Below are positions 14,823 to 26,651 of a stretch of DNA of 40,928 nt, piece by piece. The DNA comes from JAICYJ01 sp035473255 (lineage in GTDB: Bacteria > Actinomycetota > Thermoleophilia > Gaiellales > JAICJC01): NCBI GenBank assembly GCA_035473255.1, contig DATIOK010000036.1:1-40928 (forward strand). Reading direction: 5' to 3'. Below the pieces are notes generated by a model, which saw only the letters and a program-made list of their open reading frames with translations, was not told the DNA's origin and made no database searches. The translations under genes were made by a program, and so were the position numbers. The first letter of the stretch is position 1; the number at the start of each line of letters is the position of its first letter.

Positions 14823-14892
14823 CGCATTCCCTCATCGTGGTCGGGCGTGATCGCCCATTCCCTCACCATAGCGTCGCGTGCAAGCGCCGCCC
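14823..14892 (-). promoter_or_regulatory. leader of the TPR gene: -10 element, 8-codon uORF, duplicated RBS and hairpin
   Basis: Reading right to left, TATGGT (14865-14870) stands 6 nt before an ATG (14856-14858) that opens an 8-codon ORF, MGDHARPR. TGAGGGAATG occurs twice (14856-14865 and 14825-14834), the second copy serving the TPR gene. A 5-bp GGGCG/CGCCC hairpin (14843-14856) lies between them. The pieces suggest a separate promoter and a translationally controlled leader; function is untested. Confidence 0.35.
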
Positions 14893-17175
14893 CTAGTCGA
14901 GATGCGTGGTCTGAGCCAGCATCGAGCGCAGCCGCAGCGAGCCCATGGCGCGGTCGCGCAGGTCGATGCTCTTGCGCAGGTCGCGGCGGATCCGGCGCAG
15001 CGCCGGCCGCACCTCGTGCCCGGCGCGATCGGCGATCGGAGGCGGCGCGTAGCGCGCGGCGCTGCCGGCCCTGGCCAGCGGCGACGCGTCCACGCCCCAC
15101 GTGTGCTCGACCAGCCCCGCCAGCTCCTCGAAGGTGGCGTTGGCATTGACCCGAACGCCCTGGTCGCCGATGTAGGTGGCCAGCTCGTGGTAGGCGGCCG
15201 AGGCCTGTCCCCGCGGGCCGCGCCGCAGGTACCGCCAGCGCACGGCGACCAGCTTCACCGCCGCCAGCACCGCGATCAGGATGGTCGCCGCCGAGATCGC
15301 CCACAGGAAGAAGCTGTGGCCACCCGACCGCGCCGCCCGGACATCCGGGGTGCCCCCGCCGCCGGAGCCGTGGCCGTGGCCGTGTAGCGAGGTAGCGGGA
15401 AGGCCGTTGGGTCCGACGGTCAGACGCTTCCGCAGCTGCTGGCTCTGGATGCCGAACTGGCCGGCGTTCTTCTGGTCGCCGACGGACTTCGCCCAGGCGG
15501 CGTTGGTCGTGGACGCCTGCACCTCCGGCAGGTTCCGCGTCGGCGTGGGCTCGAACGGGATCCAACCGTACTTGGGGAAGTACGCCTCGACCCACGCGTG
15601 CGCGTCGCGGTCGGTGACCTTGTAGCCGGTCTGGGTCTGGGAACCCTCCGTGAACCCGTATGCGACCCGGGCCGGGATGCCGTGCAGGCGCAACACCAGC
15701 GCCATCGAACCGGAGTACATCTGGCAATAGCCGCGGTGGGAGTGCAACATGAAGTAGGCCAGCACCGGGCCCGGGCCGACCGGTGGTGTCTGGTCGTAGT
15801 GGAACTGCTTGCCGTGGAAGTACGACTCGAGGGCGACCACGGCGCCGTACTCGCTGGTGCCGGGCTCATCCGCCCCGGACGCATGCCAGGCCTGATCACT
15901 GGCCGCGATCAGGCGGCCGTCGATCGGCACCAGCGTCCGCTTCTTGGTGGTGCTGCCCCACACGGGGATCGCCGCGTGGTTCACGACCACCGACTGCGCG
16001 ACCGACGGCGGGAACGCGTTTCCGACCTCGGCCAGCTGCTTCGGCTTGGGGTTGGGCGAGTAGGCCCTCACGGTGTAGGTCGCGCCGCGGGGCAGGTTGC
16101 CGGCCGCGATCACGCTTCCGTCGGTGGTCAGGCTGGCGTCGATCGGCGAGGTGAGGGTGTAGCGGAGCGGTTGCCCGGTCGAGAGCAGGCGAAAATCGGC
16201 CAGCGCTTCCACGGTGAACCCAACCTGCGTGATGTCGGTCGGGCTGTCGGGGTGAAGCTCCTTGGAGGTCTCCTCGGAGGTCGGTACCCCGATCGCGTCG
16301 GTGGCGTGGTAGCTGGCCTGCGTGGCAGGCGAGGAGACCCAGTGGGCGCCGTCAAAGACGGTCAGCACGCCGGCCTTCCAGTAGTGCGGATGGGCCGACT
16401 GCACCTGGAACACCGTCGTCGTCTGTTTCGGCCAGTGCAACGGCCCGTAATCCTGGTTCCATACGTAGCCGACGCTGACCTGGGGGCCGTTGCCGGCCAG
16501 CGGGTTCCAGTGGCGCCAGTCGAACAGGGCGCCCTTGGCCACTCCCGGGGCCGATCCCACCACCAGCCCGGCCACGACCGTTGCCACCGCGAGCACCGAC
16601 AGCTGGCCGATCGCGCCCCCTCCCAGCGGCACGCGGCGCTGGCAGACGGCCAGGATCGCGAGTGCCAGCAGCAAAAAGATGGCCGCTCGCAGGCCGGCGC
16701 TGCCCATGCCCACCGCCGTGCTCGGAATCGCGTACAGCGCAAACGCGCAGGCCAGCGCGGCCAGTGCGAAGCGGCCGTCGATCAGCAGCCAGGCGAACAC
16801 GGCCATCAGCGCGAAGAAGCAGAGATCGACGAGCCCCGAGGTCGTGGCGAACCGGCTCGGGTCAAACGGCGTCGAGGTGTCGAACCAGTTCTTGGCGCCG
16901 TCGTGCAGCCCTGACACGATCCGCACCGGGTACACCTGATGACCGCGATCCCACGGCAGGTATGCGAAGGCCCGCCAGATGGCGATCAGCGTGGTCACCA
17001 CGGCCGCGATGATCGCGAGTCGCCGCCGTCCCAGCCCGGCGATGATGGCCGGGACCGCCGCCAGCACGGCCAGCAGCGCCAGCTCACCCGGCGATGGCGT
17101 CGGACGCTCGAGCTGCTGCCAGTGCCAGCCGCTGAACAGGGCTACCGCCACCAGCACCCAGATCCGCTCAGCCAA
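14893..17175 (-). CDS. TgpA-like membrane transglutaminase-domain protein
   Basis: This 760-aa membrane protein has about six hydrophobic helices in residues 1-215, a large extracytoplasmic region, a transglutaminase-like core, one helix at about 630-655, and a cytoplasmic DUF4129-like tail. The core shows the Cys nucleophile in HSHRGYCQMYSGSMAL (Cys484) and the His in DRDAHAWVEAYFP (His527), with WIPFEPTP where many relatives carry Asp in place of Glu542. Function in actinobacteria is unknown; a cell-envelope peptidase or crosslinking role is usually assumed. The TTG start follows GGAGGG and overlaps the DUF58 gene by 8 nt. It forms the moxR-DUF58-tgpA set found widely in bacteria. Confidence 0.85.
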   Translation of the reverse strand: MAERIWVLVAVALFSGWHWQQLERPTPSPGELALLAVLAAVPAIIAGLGRRRLAIIAAVVTTLIAIWRAFAYLPWDRGHQVYPVRIVSGLHDGAKNWFDTSTPFDPSRFATTSGLVDLCFFALMAVFAWLLIDGRFALAALACAFALYAIPSTAVGMGSAGLRAAIFLLLALAILAVCQRRVPLGGGAIGQLSVLAVATVVAGLVVGSAPGVAKGALFDWRHWNPLAGNGPQVSVGYVWNQDYGPLHWPKQTTTVFQVQSAHPHYWKAGVLTVFDGAHWVSSPATQASYHATDAIGVPTSEETSKELHPDSPTDITQVGFTVEALADFRLLSTGQPLRYTLTSPIDASLTTDGSVIAAGNLPRGATYTVRAYSPNPKPKQLAEVGNAFPPSVAQSVVVNHAAIPVWGSTTKKRTLVPIDGRLIAASDQAWHASGADEPGTSEYGAVVALESYFHGKQFHYDQTPPVGPGPVLAYFMLHSHRGYCQMYSGSMALVLRLHGIPARVAYGFTEGSQTQTGYKVTDRDAHAWVEAYFPKYGWIPFEPTPTRNLPEVQASTTNAAWAKSVGDQKNAGQFGIQSQQLRKRLTVGPNGLPATSLHGHGHGSGGGGTPDVRAARSGGHSFFLWAISAATILIAVLAAVKLVAVRWRYLRRGPRGQASAAYHELATYIGDQGVRVNANATFEELAGLVEHTWGVDASPLARAGSAARYAPPPIADRAGHEVRPALRRIRRDLRKSIDLRDRAMGSLRLRSMLAQTTHLD

Positions 17176-18403
17176 GGCCGACCCTCCTAGCGATCGCCGA
17201 GGAGAGCGCGGTGGCCACGTCGTCGCCCGCGCCCAGCCGCGCGACCGGCACGCCCGCCCTGGCCAGCCGCAGCGAAGCCGCCTCTGCCGGGCCGGAAACG
17301 CGCTGCACTCCGGCGAAGGACGGCGCGTCCACCCACACGACGGCCAGGTCGCGGCGCACCGAGCGCATGGCCAGCAGGCGGGCCGCCAGATCCGGGTTCA
17401 GCGCAGCGGTGACCACGTACAGCCGGGCGGCGTCGATCGCCTCGGCTGCCCCGGTTGCACCGAGGGTGTCACGCAGCATCGTCGACAGCGGTTGGGTGGC
17501 GTCGGCCCGCACGGCCGCAAGTGCCGCCAGGGCGGTGCCCCAGTCGCCGCCGCCGGCCCGAATCCGGATCCGGCGGCGGGTCTGGCCGTGCATCACCAGC
17601 GAGCAGCGCTGGCCGCCCTCCACCATCCTGTTCAGCAGCGATGCCGCCGCCCGTACCTGTGCGTCGAAGCTGCTGGCGCCGGGCGCGCCCACGCTGGAGT
17701 CACGGTCACCGTCCAGCAGCACCGCCGATTCGTCCCGCGGCAGCTCGGTCAGCTCCTTGACCATCAGCTTGCGGCGCTTGGCGGTTGAGCGCCAGTGCAC
17801 CCGGCGCAGACTCTCGCCCTGCTGGAAGTCGCGGATCGAGTGCAGGTCGTATCCGGCGGTTCGGTGCAGGAGCGCGCGACCCTCGTCGCCGCCCGCGCTG
17901 CCGGCGTCGGTGAACAGGCCGTCGAGCTCGTAGACCCGGGGATAGACCAGCAGCGTGTCGGTGCGCGCCAGCTGCGTCCGCGACTCGGCCAGGCCAAGGG
18001 GGTCGTCGACGCGCAGCTCGGCGGCCGCCAGCGTGTAGCGGCCGCGTGGCGCCGGATCGATGGTGTAGCGGCCGTAGAGCGCGTGGCCGCGCTGGCGCAG
18101 CGGCAGCTCGCGGTTGCCGAGATCGCCCATCTGCTCGAGCAACGTGGCGCGGGCCGGCAGCAGCCCGCCCTCGGCCCGGATCTCGACCTCCACGACCACG
18201 CGTCCGCCCTCGACCAGCTCGCGGTGGCCGGTGCGGCGCCGCAGCTCGGTCGGCCGCGCCGTCAGGCGTACCCACAGCCAGGCAAGCACCGGCGCCGCCA
18301 GCAGGCCCACCGCAACCGGGTACATGGCGTGGGTGCCGAACCCCCAGGAGGCGAGGTACAGCCCTGCTGCAAGGACGAGCGTCCCTTTGCCGCGAGGGGT
18401 CAC
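17168..18403 (-). CDS. DUF58 domain membrane-anchored protein
   Basis: The 411-aa protein starts with two hydrophobic helices (about 8-45). The conserved DUF58 motif is RDFQQGESLRRVHWRSTAK, followed by a vWA-like C-terminal half. DUF58 proteins are genetic and probably physical partners of MoxR ATPases; the precise role is not known. The GTG start overlaps the moxR stop (GTGA) and its own stop lies inside the next gene, so the three are translated as one unit. Confidence 0.88.
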   Translation of the reverse strand: MTPRGKGTLVLAAGLYLASWGFGTHAMYPVAVGLLAAPVLAWLWVRLTARPTELRRRTGHRELVEGGRVVVEVEIRAEGGLLPARATLLEQMGDLGNRELPLRQRGHALYGRYTIDPAPRGRYTLAAAELRVDDPLGLAESRTQLARTDTLLVYPRVYELDGLFTDAGSAGGDEGRALLHRTAGYDLHSIRDFQQGESLRRVHWRSTAKRRKLMVKELTELPRDESAVLLDGDRDSSVGAPGASSFDAQVRAAASLLNRMVEGGQRCSLVMHGQTRRRIRIRAGGGDWGTALAALAAVRADATQPLSTMLRDTLGATGAAEAIDAARLYVVTAALNPDLAARLLAMRSVRRDLAVVWVDAPSFAGVQRVSGPAEAASLRLARAGVPVARLGAGDDVATALSSAIARRVGLG

Positions 18404-19377
18404 ACCGGGACCGGCGTACGGTCGACGGCCTCGCTGATCACCTCAGAGGGATCGACCCCGCCGGTGCGCGCGTCGGCGGCCATGATCACCCTGTGCGAGA
18501 GCACGTCGGCGGCCACGTCCTTGATGTCTGCCGGGATCACGTACTCGCGGCCGTGCAGCGCCGCAAGCGCCTTGGCAACGCGCAACAGCGAGATGCCGGC
18601 GCGGGGGCTGGCGCCCAGCGCAAGCCGCGAGTCGCCGCGGGTATGGCGCAGGATCGCGACCACGTACCGGTTGAGGCTGTCCTCGACGTACACGCTCTTG
18701 ACGGCCTCGATGGCGGACTCCAGCTCGGCCGCCGACGCGACCGGCTCCAGCAGCTCGATCGGCTCGGAGGCCGCGTGCTCGGACAGCATCCGGGCCTCCT
18801 CGGCGATGGCCGGGTAGCCCAGGTGCAGCCGCATCGTGAAGCGGTCGAGCTGGGCCTCCGGCAGCGGGAACGTGCCCTCGTACTCGATCGGGTTCTGGGT
18901 GGCGATCACCATGAACGGGCGGGCCAGACGGTGGGTCGCCCCGTCGATGGTGACCTGCACCTCCTGCATGCACTCCAGCAGCGCCGACTGCGTCTTGGGG
19001 CTGGCGCGGTTGATCTCGTCCACCAGCACCAGGTTCGCGAACACCGGTCCCGGCCGGAACTCGAACTCGTTGGCCTGCAGGTTGTAGACGTTCACGCCGG
19101 TGATGTCCGACGGGAGCAGGTCGGGCGTGGCCTGGATGCGTGCGAACTCGCAGTCGAGCGAGCGCGCCAGCGACTTGGCCAGCATCGTCTTGCCCACTCC
19201 CGGGAAGTCCTCGAGGATGATGTGGCCCTCGCACAGCAGCGCCATCACGCACCGCTCCAGCAGGCCGTCCGGGGCGTGGATCACACGGGCAACGTTATCG
19301 ATCACGCGGCGGGCGATGACGCCCGCGTTGGTGATCGCCTGAGACTGGGTCGAGTCGTGCAACTCTGATGCTTCCAC
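18400..19377 (-). CDS. MoxR family AAA+ ATPase
   Basis: This is a 325-aa MoxR-type AAA+ chaperone ATPase. Walker A lies in EDFPGVGKTMLAKSLA (GVGKT at 60-64), Walker B in LVLVDEINRASPKTQSALLE, and sensor 1 in VIATQNPIEYEGTFPLPEAQ. The C-terminal lid includes LGASPRAGISLLRVAKALA. MoxR proteins remodel or activate partners encoded nearby, here DUF58 and TgpA-like proteins. The GTG at 19375-19377 follows GAGAGGA. Only 13 nt separate it from the coaBC stop, so it may be co-transcribed with mihF-gmk-rpoZ-coaBC. Confidence 0.92.
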   Translation of the reverse strand: MEASELHDSTQSQAITNAGVIARRVIDNVARVIHAPDGLLERCVMALLCEGHIILEDFPGVGKTMLAKSLARSLDCEFARIQATPDLLPSDITGVNVYNLQANEFEFRPGPVFANLVLVDEINRASPKTQSALLECMQEVQVTIDGATHRLARPFMVIATQNPIEYEGTFPLPEAQLDRFTMRLHLGYPAIAEEARMLSEHAASEPIELLEPVASAAELESAIEAVKSVYVEDSLNRYVVAILRHTRGDSRLALGASPRAGISLLRVAKALAALHGREYVIPADIKDVAADVLSHRVIMAADARTGGVDPSEVISEAVDRTPVPV

Positions 19378-19390
19378 AGGTGTCCTCTCG

Positions 19391-20590
19391 TCAGACCGTC
19401 GTACGCTGCTCTACGGCGGCGCGGGCGGTTTGGTTCCCCAATGTGTCCAGAATGGCCGCGGCGCAGGCCTGTTTGGAGCGTCGCGATACCAGCTGCTCTC
19501 CCTTGGACGACACCAGCACGATTTCGTTGAGGCTGCTGTCGAAGCCGATGTCGCTGCGGCTGATGTCGTTCATCACGATCATGTTGGCGCCCTTGCGTTC
19601 CAGCTTGGCGCGGGCCCGCTCGACGGCTCCCTCGCCGTGCTCGGCGGCGAAGCCGATCAGCACCTGGCCCTCGCGCCGCCGGGCGCCCAGCTCGGCCAGG
19701 ATGTCGGCCGTCGCCTCCAGCTCGATCGTCCAGGAACCGGAGTCCTTGATGCGCTTGCCGTCGATCGGCCGGGCCGGGCGGTAGTCGGCCACGGCGGCCG
19801 ACATCACGATCACGTCCGCCCCGTCGGCCTGCTCCAGCGTGGCCGCTCGCAGCCGCTCGGCCGTCTCCGCGCGCAGCGTGCGCATCGGCGCGCTCGGCGA
19901 TGCGCTGGCCGCCGCCAGGATCAGGGTGACATCGGCCCCGCGCCTGGCCGCCTCGTCGGCCACGGCCACGCCCATCCGACCGCTGGAGCGGTTTCCCAGG
20001 TATCGCACCGCGTCGAGCGGCTCGCGCGTCCCGCCGGCGGTGACCAGCACCCGGCGCCCCGCCAGGCTGCCGAGCGTCGCCAGGCGTGCCTCGATGCGGC
20101 CGGCGATGTCGTCCGGCTCGGACATGCGGCCGACGCCCTGCTCACCCTCGGCCATCTCGCCCGACTCCGGGCCGATCGTCTCGACGCCGCGCGCCAGCAG
20201 CGCGCGCACGTTCTCCTGCGTGACCGGTGCTGCCCACATGCGCGGGTTCATGGCCGGGGCCACCAGCAGCGGCCCGGTGAACGCGAGCGCCGACTGAGTC
20301 AGCACGTTCGGCGCCTCGCCGTGGGCCAGGCGCGCGATCGTGTTGGCGCCGGCTGGGGCGATGCAGTACAGCATCGCCTCCCGCGACGCCTCGAGATGCG
20401 GGAACACGTCGGCCGACTGCTCGGTCAGCACCGGCCGCCGCGAGAGCGCCGAAAACGTGGTCGGCCCGACGAACCGCTCGGCGGCCGGCGTCATCACGAC
20501 CTGCACCTCGCGTCCGGCCTTGACCAGCAGCCGCACGAGCTCACAGCTCTTGTAGGCCGCGACCCCCCCGCTCACCCCCACCAGGATCAT
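19391..20590 (-). CDS. coaBC: bifunctional phosphopantothenoylcysteine decarboxylase / phosphopantothenate-cysteine ligase
   Basis: CoaBC performs two consecutive steps of coenzyme A synthesis. The 399-aa protein begins MILVGVSGGVAAYKSCELVR (flavoprotein CoaC domain), with the substrate motif APAMNPRMWAAPVTQENV. The CoaB domain begins near LVTAGGTREPLDAVRYLGNR and SSGRMGVAVADEA, and contains VLIGFAAEH. The ATG (20588-20590) has no Shine-Dalgarno but a TACACT hexamer lies 6 nt upstream, so it may be transcribed leaderless as well as from the upstream mihF promoter. The order gmk-rpoZ-coaBC is standard for actinobacteria. Confidence 0.96.
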   Translation of the reverse strand: MILVGVSGGVAAYKSCELVRLLVKAGREVQVVMTPAAERFVGPTTFSALSRRPVLTEQSADVFPHLEASREAMLYCIAPAGANTIARLAHGEAPNVLTQSALAFTGPLLVAPAMNPRMWAAPVTQENVRALLARGVETIGPESGEMAEGEQGVGRMSEPDDIAGRIEARLATLGSLAGRRVLVTAGGTREPLDAVRYLGNRSSGRMGVAVADEAARRGADVTLILAAASASPSAPMRTLRAETAERLRAATLEQADGADVIVMSAAVADYRPARPIDGKRIKDSGSWTIELEATADILAELGARRREGQVLIGFAAEHGEGAVERARAKLERKGANMIVMNDISRSDIGFDSSLNEIVLVSSKGEQLVSRRSKQACAAAILDTLGNQTARAAVEQRTTV

Positions 20591-20596
20591 GCCCGA

Positions 20597-20602
20597 AGTG
20601 TA
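20597..20602 (-). promoter_or_regulatory. leaderless -10 element for coaBC
   Basis: TACACT on the minus strand, 6 nt before the coaBC ATG, in the 42-nt gap after rpoZ. The -35 match is weak. Confidence 0.45.
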
Positions 20603-20632
20603 CGGCGTCGCCGCCGCGAAACCCAGGCGACG

Positions 20633-20875
20633 TCAGACCGCGCTGGCGTCCGAGGTCGAGACCTCCAGCTTGCCCTCGGCGATTTCCTCCAGCGCCATGG
20701 TCAGGAAGTTCTTCGACCGCGACTCGATCAGCGGTGGAGCGAAGCCCTCGAAGCTGCCCTCGCCGAGCTGGTGGTGGTAGTCGTTGATCTGGCGGGCGCG
20801 CTTGGCGGCCGCGATCACGAGCGCGTACTTGCTGTCGACATGCTCGAGCAGGACGTCAACTTTGGGATAGATCAT
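20633..20875 (-). CDS. rpoZ: DNA-directed RNA polymerase subunit omega
   Basis: Omega stabilises the beta' subunit of RNA polymerase. The 80-aa protein begins MIYPKVDVLLEHVDSKYALVI and has the core AAAKRARQIN characteristic of the family, then an acidic tail with LTMALEEIAEGK. The ATG overlaps the gmk stop as ATGA. Neighbours gmk upstream and coaBC downstream are the usual context. Confidence 0.95.
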   Translation of the reverse strand: MIYPKVDVLLEHVDSKYALVIAAAKRARQINDYHHQLGEGSFEGFAPPLIESRSKNFLTMALEEIAEGKLEVSTSDASAV

Positions 20876-21441
20876 CTGGTCTCCTCGTCAAGGGCGGCGC
20901 GGATCAGCTCGGTGAGCTGTGACGCCGCCCGTTCCACATCGTCGTTCACGATCACGTAGCGAAAATCGGTTCCCGCCTCCAGCTCGGACCTGGCGATCCG
21001 CAGCCGGGTGGCGATGTCCTGCGGCGAGTTCGTGCCGCGCCCGATCAGGCGCTGCTCGAGGTCTCCCACATCCGGCGGTGCGATGAACACCAGCACCGAG
21101 TCCGGCAGCTGCCGCTCGATCTCACGAGCGCCGGGGACGTCGATCTCGAGGATCACGTTCGAGCCGTCCGCCAGTCGTCGTTCCACCTCGCTGCGCAGCG
21201 TGCCGTACCGATGGCCGGCGAATTCTACATGCTCGAGGAACTCACCCTCCTGCAACCGTCTCTGGAACTCGTCCGGCGAGAGGAAGTGGTACTCGCGGCC
21301 CTGCCGTTCGCTGGGGCGCATCGGACGGGTGGTGGCCGAGGTGGCCAGCTCCAGCCGCGGCACCTCGGCACGAGCCCGTGCGATCAGCGTCCCCTTGCCG
21401 ACGCCGGACGGCCCGGACACCACGAACAGCCGGCCGCTCAT
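20872..21441 (-). CDS. gmk: guanylate kinase
   Basis: Gmk phosphorylates GMP to GDP. The 189-aa protein has the P-loop SGPSGVGKGTLIARA near residue 9, the GMP-binding stretch TTRPMRPSERQGREYHFLS, and LEIDVPGAREI. Length fits the family. The ATG (21439-21441) is 16 nt downstream of mihF, within the mihF-gmk-rpoZ-coaBC operon. Confidence 0.96.
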   Translation of the reverse strand: MSGRLFVVSGPSGVGKGTLIARARAEVPRLELATSATTRPMRPSERQGREYHFLSPDEFQRRLQEGEFLEHVEFAGHRYGTLRSEVERRLADGSNVILEIDVPGAREIERQLPDSVLVFIAPPDVGDLEQRLIGRGTNSPQDIATRLRIARSELEAGTDFRYVIVNDDVERAASQLTELIRAALDEETR

Positions 21442-21457
21442 GCGGCCGCGGCCGTCG

Positions 21458-21781
21458 TCAGGAGTTGAACAGGTCGACCAGCTCGCCGCGCTGTCGTTCT
21501 GACAGCCCGCCGATGGTCTTGGCCTGGCTGATCCGGCACTGGGTCAGCAGCCGCCCGGCGCGCACCCTTCCCAGCCGCGGAACCGACAGCAGCATGTCGT
21601 AGACCTTCGCCGTCAGGACGTAGTCCGGCGGGTCGACCAGCACCTGGTCGAACGTGGTGTCCCCTGCCTTGAGCGCGCGCTTCAGCTGCGCTCGTTGGAC
21701 GCGGATGCGGTTCGCCCGGTCGAGTGCGTCGAGTCTCTGGTCGAGGGAACGGGAGGGGGCCTGCGAGAGGAGCGTGGGCAT
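21458..21781 (-). CDS. mihF: actinobacterial integration host factor (mIHF type)
   Basis: mIHF is a basic nucleoid protein specific to Actinobacteria that binds and bends DNA and supports phage integration. The 107-aa product contains ANRIRVQRAQLKRALKAGD and the helix-two-turn-helix region VPRLGRVRAGRLLTQCRI followed by SQAKTIGGLSERQ, both strongly conserved. ATG 21779-21781 is chosen over a farther TTG because a good promoter (TTGCAC, 16 nt, TATTAT) overlaps the longer version. The -10 lies 11 nt before the ATG, so the leader is only about 5 nt. First gene of the operon; followed by gmk as in most actinobacteria. Confidence 0.93.
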   Translation of the reverse strand: MPTLLSQAPSRSLDQRLDALDRANRIRVQRAQLKRALKAGDTTFDQVLVDPPDYVLTAKVYDMLLSVPRLGRVRAGRLLTQCRISQAKTIGGLSERQRGELVDLFNS

Positions 21782-21792
21782 CTTTCGGGGCG

Positions 21793-21820
21793 ATAATACC
21801 ACGCTTGGCCGTCCGTGCAA
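21793..21820 (-). promoter_or_regulatory. promoter of the mihF-gmk-rpoZ-coaBC operon
   Basis: On the minus strand, TTGCAC (21815-21820), a 16-nt spacer, and TATTAT (21793-21798), 5 of 6 matches to the -10 consensus. The ATG follows 11 nt later, giving an almost leaderless mRNA. Confidence 0.6.
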
Positions 21821-21821
21821 C

Positions 21822-21847
21822 GACAAAGAAACGGCCAGAATAGGCCG
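21822..21847 (-). terminator. intrinsic terminator of the pyr operon
   Basis: Immediately after the pyrD stop, the minus strand has a 5-bp G/C stem (CGGCC, loop TATTCT, GGCCG; 21847-21832) followed by TTTCTTTGTC. The stem is short, but position and the T-rich tail fit a terminator separating pyrD from the mihF promoter. Confidence 0.55.
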
Positions 21848-21849
21848 AT

Positions 21850-22788
21850 TTAAGAGTGGTTCGCATCAACCTCAAGTAAAGCTTTACCCTGATGGTAATG
21901 GGCCCGTCCGACGACATCGTCAAGGGTGGAAACGCCATGCCGCTCGAGCAGGCCGGGGAGTTCGGCGACGACCTCCTCGACCAGCCCGGGGTTGCGGAAG
22001 AGGCCGGTGCCGACGGCGACAACGTTCGCCCCGGCCGACGCGAACTCGAGGCAGTCCTGGGCGCAGGCGACGCCGCCGACACCGGCGATGGGCAGTCCGG
22101 TGGCGGCGCGGCAGTGGAAGATCGCGTGCAGGGCGACGGGCTTCACGGCCGGCCCGGAGAGGCCACCCCCACCGCCGCCCAGGAGCGGCTGCAGCGTGTC
22201 GCGGTCGATCGCCATTCCGCGCACCGTGTTGATCAGCACCAGTCCCGCAGCCCCGCCCTCGGCGGCGGCCAGCGCGACGGCCGAGACGTCGGCGACGCTC
22301 GGCGACAGCTTTGCCAGCAGCGGCCGGTCGGTCTCGGCCCGGCAGCGTTCGAGCAGCGCCCGCGTCTCGGACGGGTCGGTGCCGATCGAGATGCAGCCGG
22401 TGTCGACGTTGGGGCAGGACACGTTCAGCTCCAGCGCGGCCACGGCCGGGTGCGCGCCGATCCGCCGCACAGCGACGGCGTACTCCTCCCTGCTCCAGCC
22501 CCCCACGCTCACGATCAACGGCACGCCCAGGTCGGCCAGCCGCGGCAGATGCTCGTCGCAGAACCGTTCGAGGCCCGGGTTTGCGAGCCCGATCGAGTTG
22601 ACCATGCCCTGCGGCGTCTCGGCGATGCGCTGCGGCGGGTTGCCTGCGCGGGGGTTGAGCGTGACGGTCTTGGTGACATATGCCGACACGCCGAGGGTGC
22701 CCGCCGCCAGCGCGTCCAGCGTGCCCGAGCCGTTCAGCAGCGGATGGGCGAGGTCGATCCCGCAGAAGCGGGTGGCCAGGCTACCCAT
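21850..22788 (-). CDS. pyrD: dihydroorotate dehydrogenase, class 1B catalytic subunit
   Basis: This FMN enzyme oxidises dihydroorotate to orotate and, in class 1B, passes electrons to PyrK and NAD+. The 312-aa protein has LLNGSGTLD, KTVTLNPRAGNPP, GMVNSIGLANPG, and the catalytic Cys in ELNVSCPN (Cys125); class 2 enzymes use Ser there. INTVRGMAID and the C-terminal GVGGV and VGTGLF bind FMN. The ATG at 22786-22788 gives the normal N terminus and overlaps pyrK by 8 nt. Last gene of the pyr operon. Confidence 0.95.
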   Translation of the reverse strand: MGSLATRFCGIDLAHPLLNGSGTLDALAAGTLGVSAYVTKTVTLNPRAGNPPQRIAETPQGMVNSIGLANPGLERFCDEHLPRLADLGVPLIVSVGGWSREEYAVAVRRIGAHPAVAALELNVSCPNVDTGCISIGTDPSETRALLERCRAETDRPLLAKLSPSVADVSAVALAAAEGGAAGLVLINTVRGMAIDRDTLQPLLGGGGGGLSGPAVKPVALHAIFHCRAATGLPIAGVGGVACAQDCLEFASAGANVVAVGTGLFRNPGLVEEVVAELPGLLERHGVSTLDDVVGRAHYHQGKALLEVDANHS

Positions 22789-23492
22789 CGTGCCCGCCCG
22801 CGAGCACCCGTCCTGCCTCCAGCACCGGCCCCTCGACGCAGAGCCGCTTCCACTCGCCGTCGATCTCGACCGCGCACCCGTAGCACGCGCCGAACCCACA
22901 GGCCATGGCCGCCTCCATCGCCAGCAGGCATCGCACGGCGTGCTCGGCGCAGAGCGCGGCCACGGCCTGCAGCATCGGATCCGGCCCGCAAGCGTAGACG
23001 GTCGCGTCGACCGGCAGCAGGCGTGCCAGCGGCTCGGTCACGTAGGTCGGCTCCAGAACCACGGTCGCATCGGCGTCGATCAGCGCGGCGCACACGGCAT
23101 GCCGTTGCTCGCGGAACCCGAGCAGGGTCGTCACCGGGCCTGGCAGGTCGCGCACCAGCCAGGGCAGGATGGCCGCGCCGATGCCGCCGCCTACCAGGAT
23201 GGCGGGCCCGTCGTGCAACTCGAAGCCGCGGCCCAGCGGCCCCAGAACGGACACCTGCGCGGCCCCGGCCAGGGCGGCGGTGCCGGCGCCGCGCACGTCC
23301 AGCAGGAAGGCGATCTCGCCCGCATCAGCCCAGGCCGCCGACAGTGCCCGCGACAGGTACGCGCCGCTCGGCTCGGGGTCGGCCTGGAGCATGAAGAACT
23401 GCCCCGGCGCGCCCACCTCGCCGCCGTCGTTTCGCAGCACCAGCAGCGTGTAGGCGCCGACCGCCTCGACCCGCGCGACCTGCAGCATCCGC

Positions 23493-23506
<14 letters not shown>
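22781..23506 (-). CDS. pyrK: dihydroorotate dehydrogenase electron-transfer subunit
   Basis: PyrK carries FAD and a 2Fe-2S cluster and links PyrD to NAD+. The 241-aa protein has a ferredoxin-reductase-like FAD domain (GQFFMLQADPEPSGAYLSRA), an NAD-binding region (AILVGGGIGAAILPWLVRDL) and the C-terminal cluster ligands in ACGFGACYGC plus a later Cys in RLCVEGP. The ATG at 23504-23506 follows GGTGGAG and overlaps the carB end by 14 nt. An internal ATG six codons downstream is an alternative start. Its presence next to PyrD confirms the class 1B assignment. Confidence 0.92.

Positions 23507-26637
<3,131 letters not shown>

Positions 26638-26651
<14 letters not shown>

Noticed and set aside
14444..15727. 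Long minus-strand open frame of over 400 codons across the TPR and transglutaminase genes
   Set aside because: It is a shadow frame: arginine/alanine-rich with no family motifs, overlapping two genes with clear domains. High GC produces many such open frames.
21782..21826. Longer start for the mIHF gene at an upstream TTG
   Set aside because: The added residues would be encoded by the promoter itself (TTGCAC and TATTAT), and homology begins only after the ATG at 21781.
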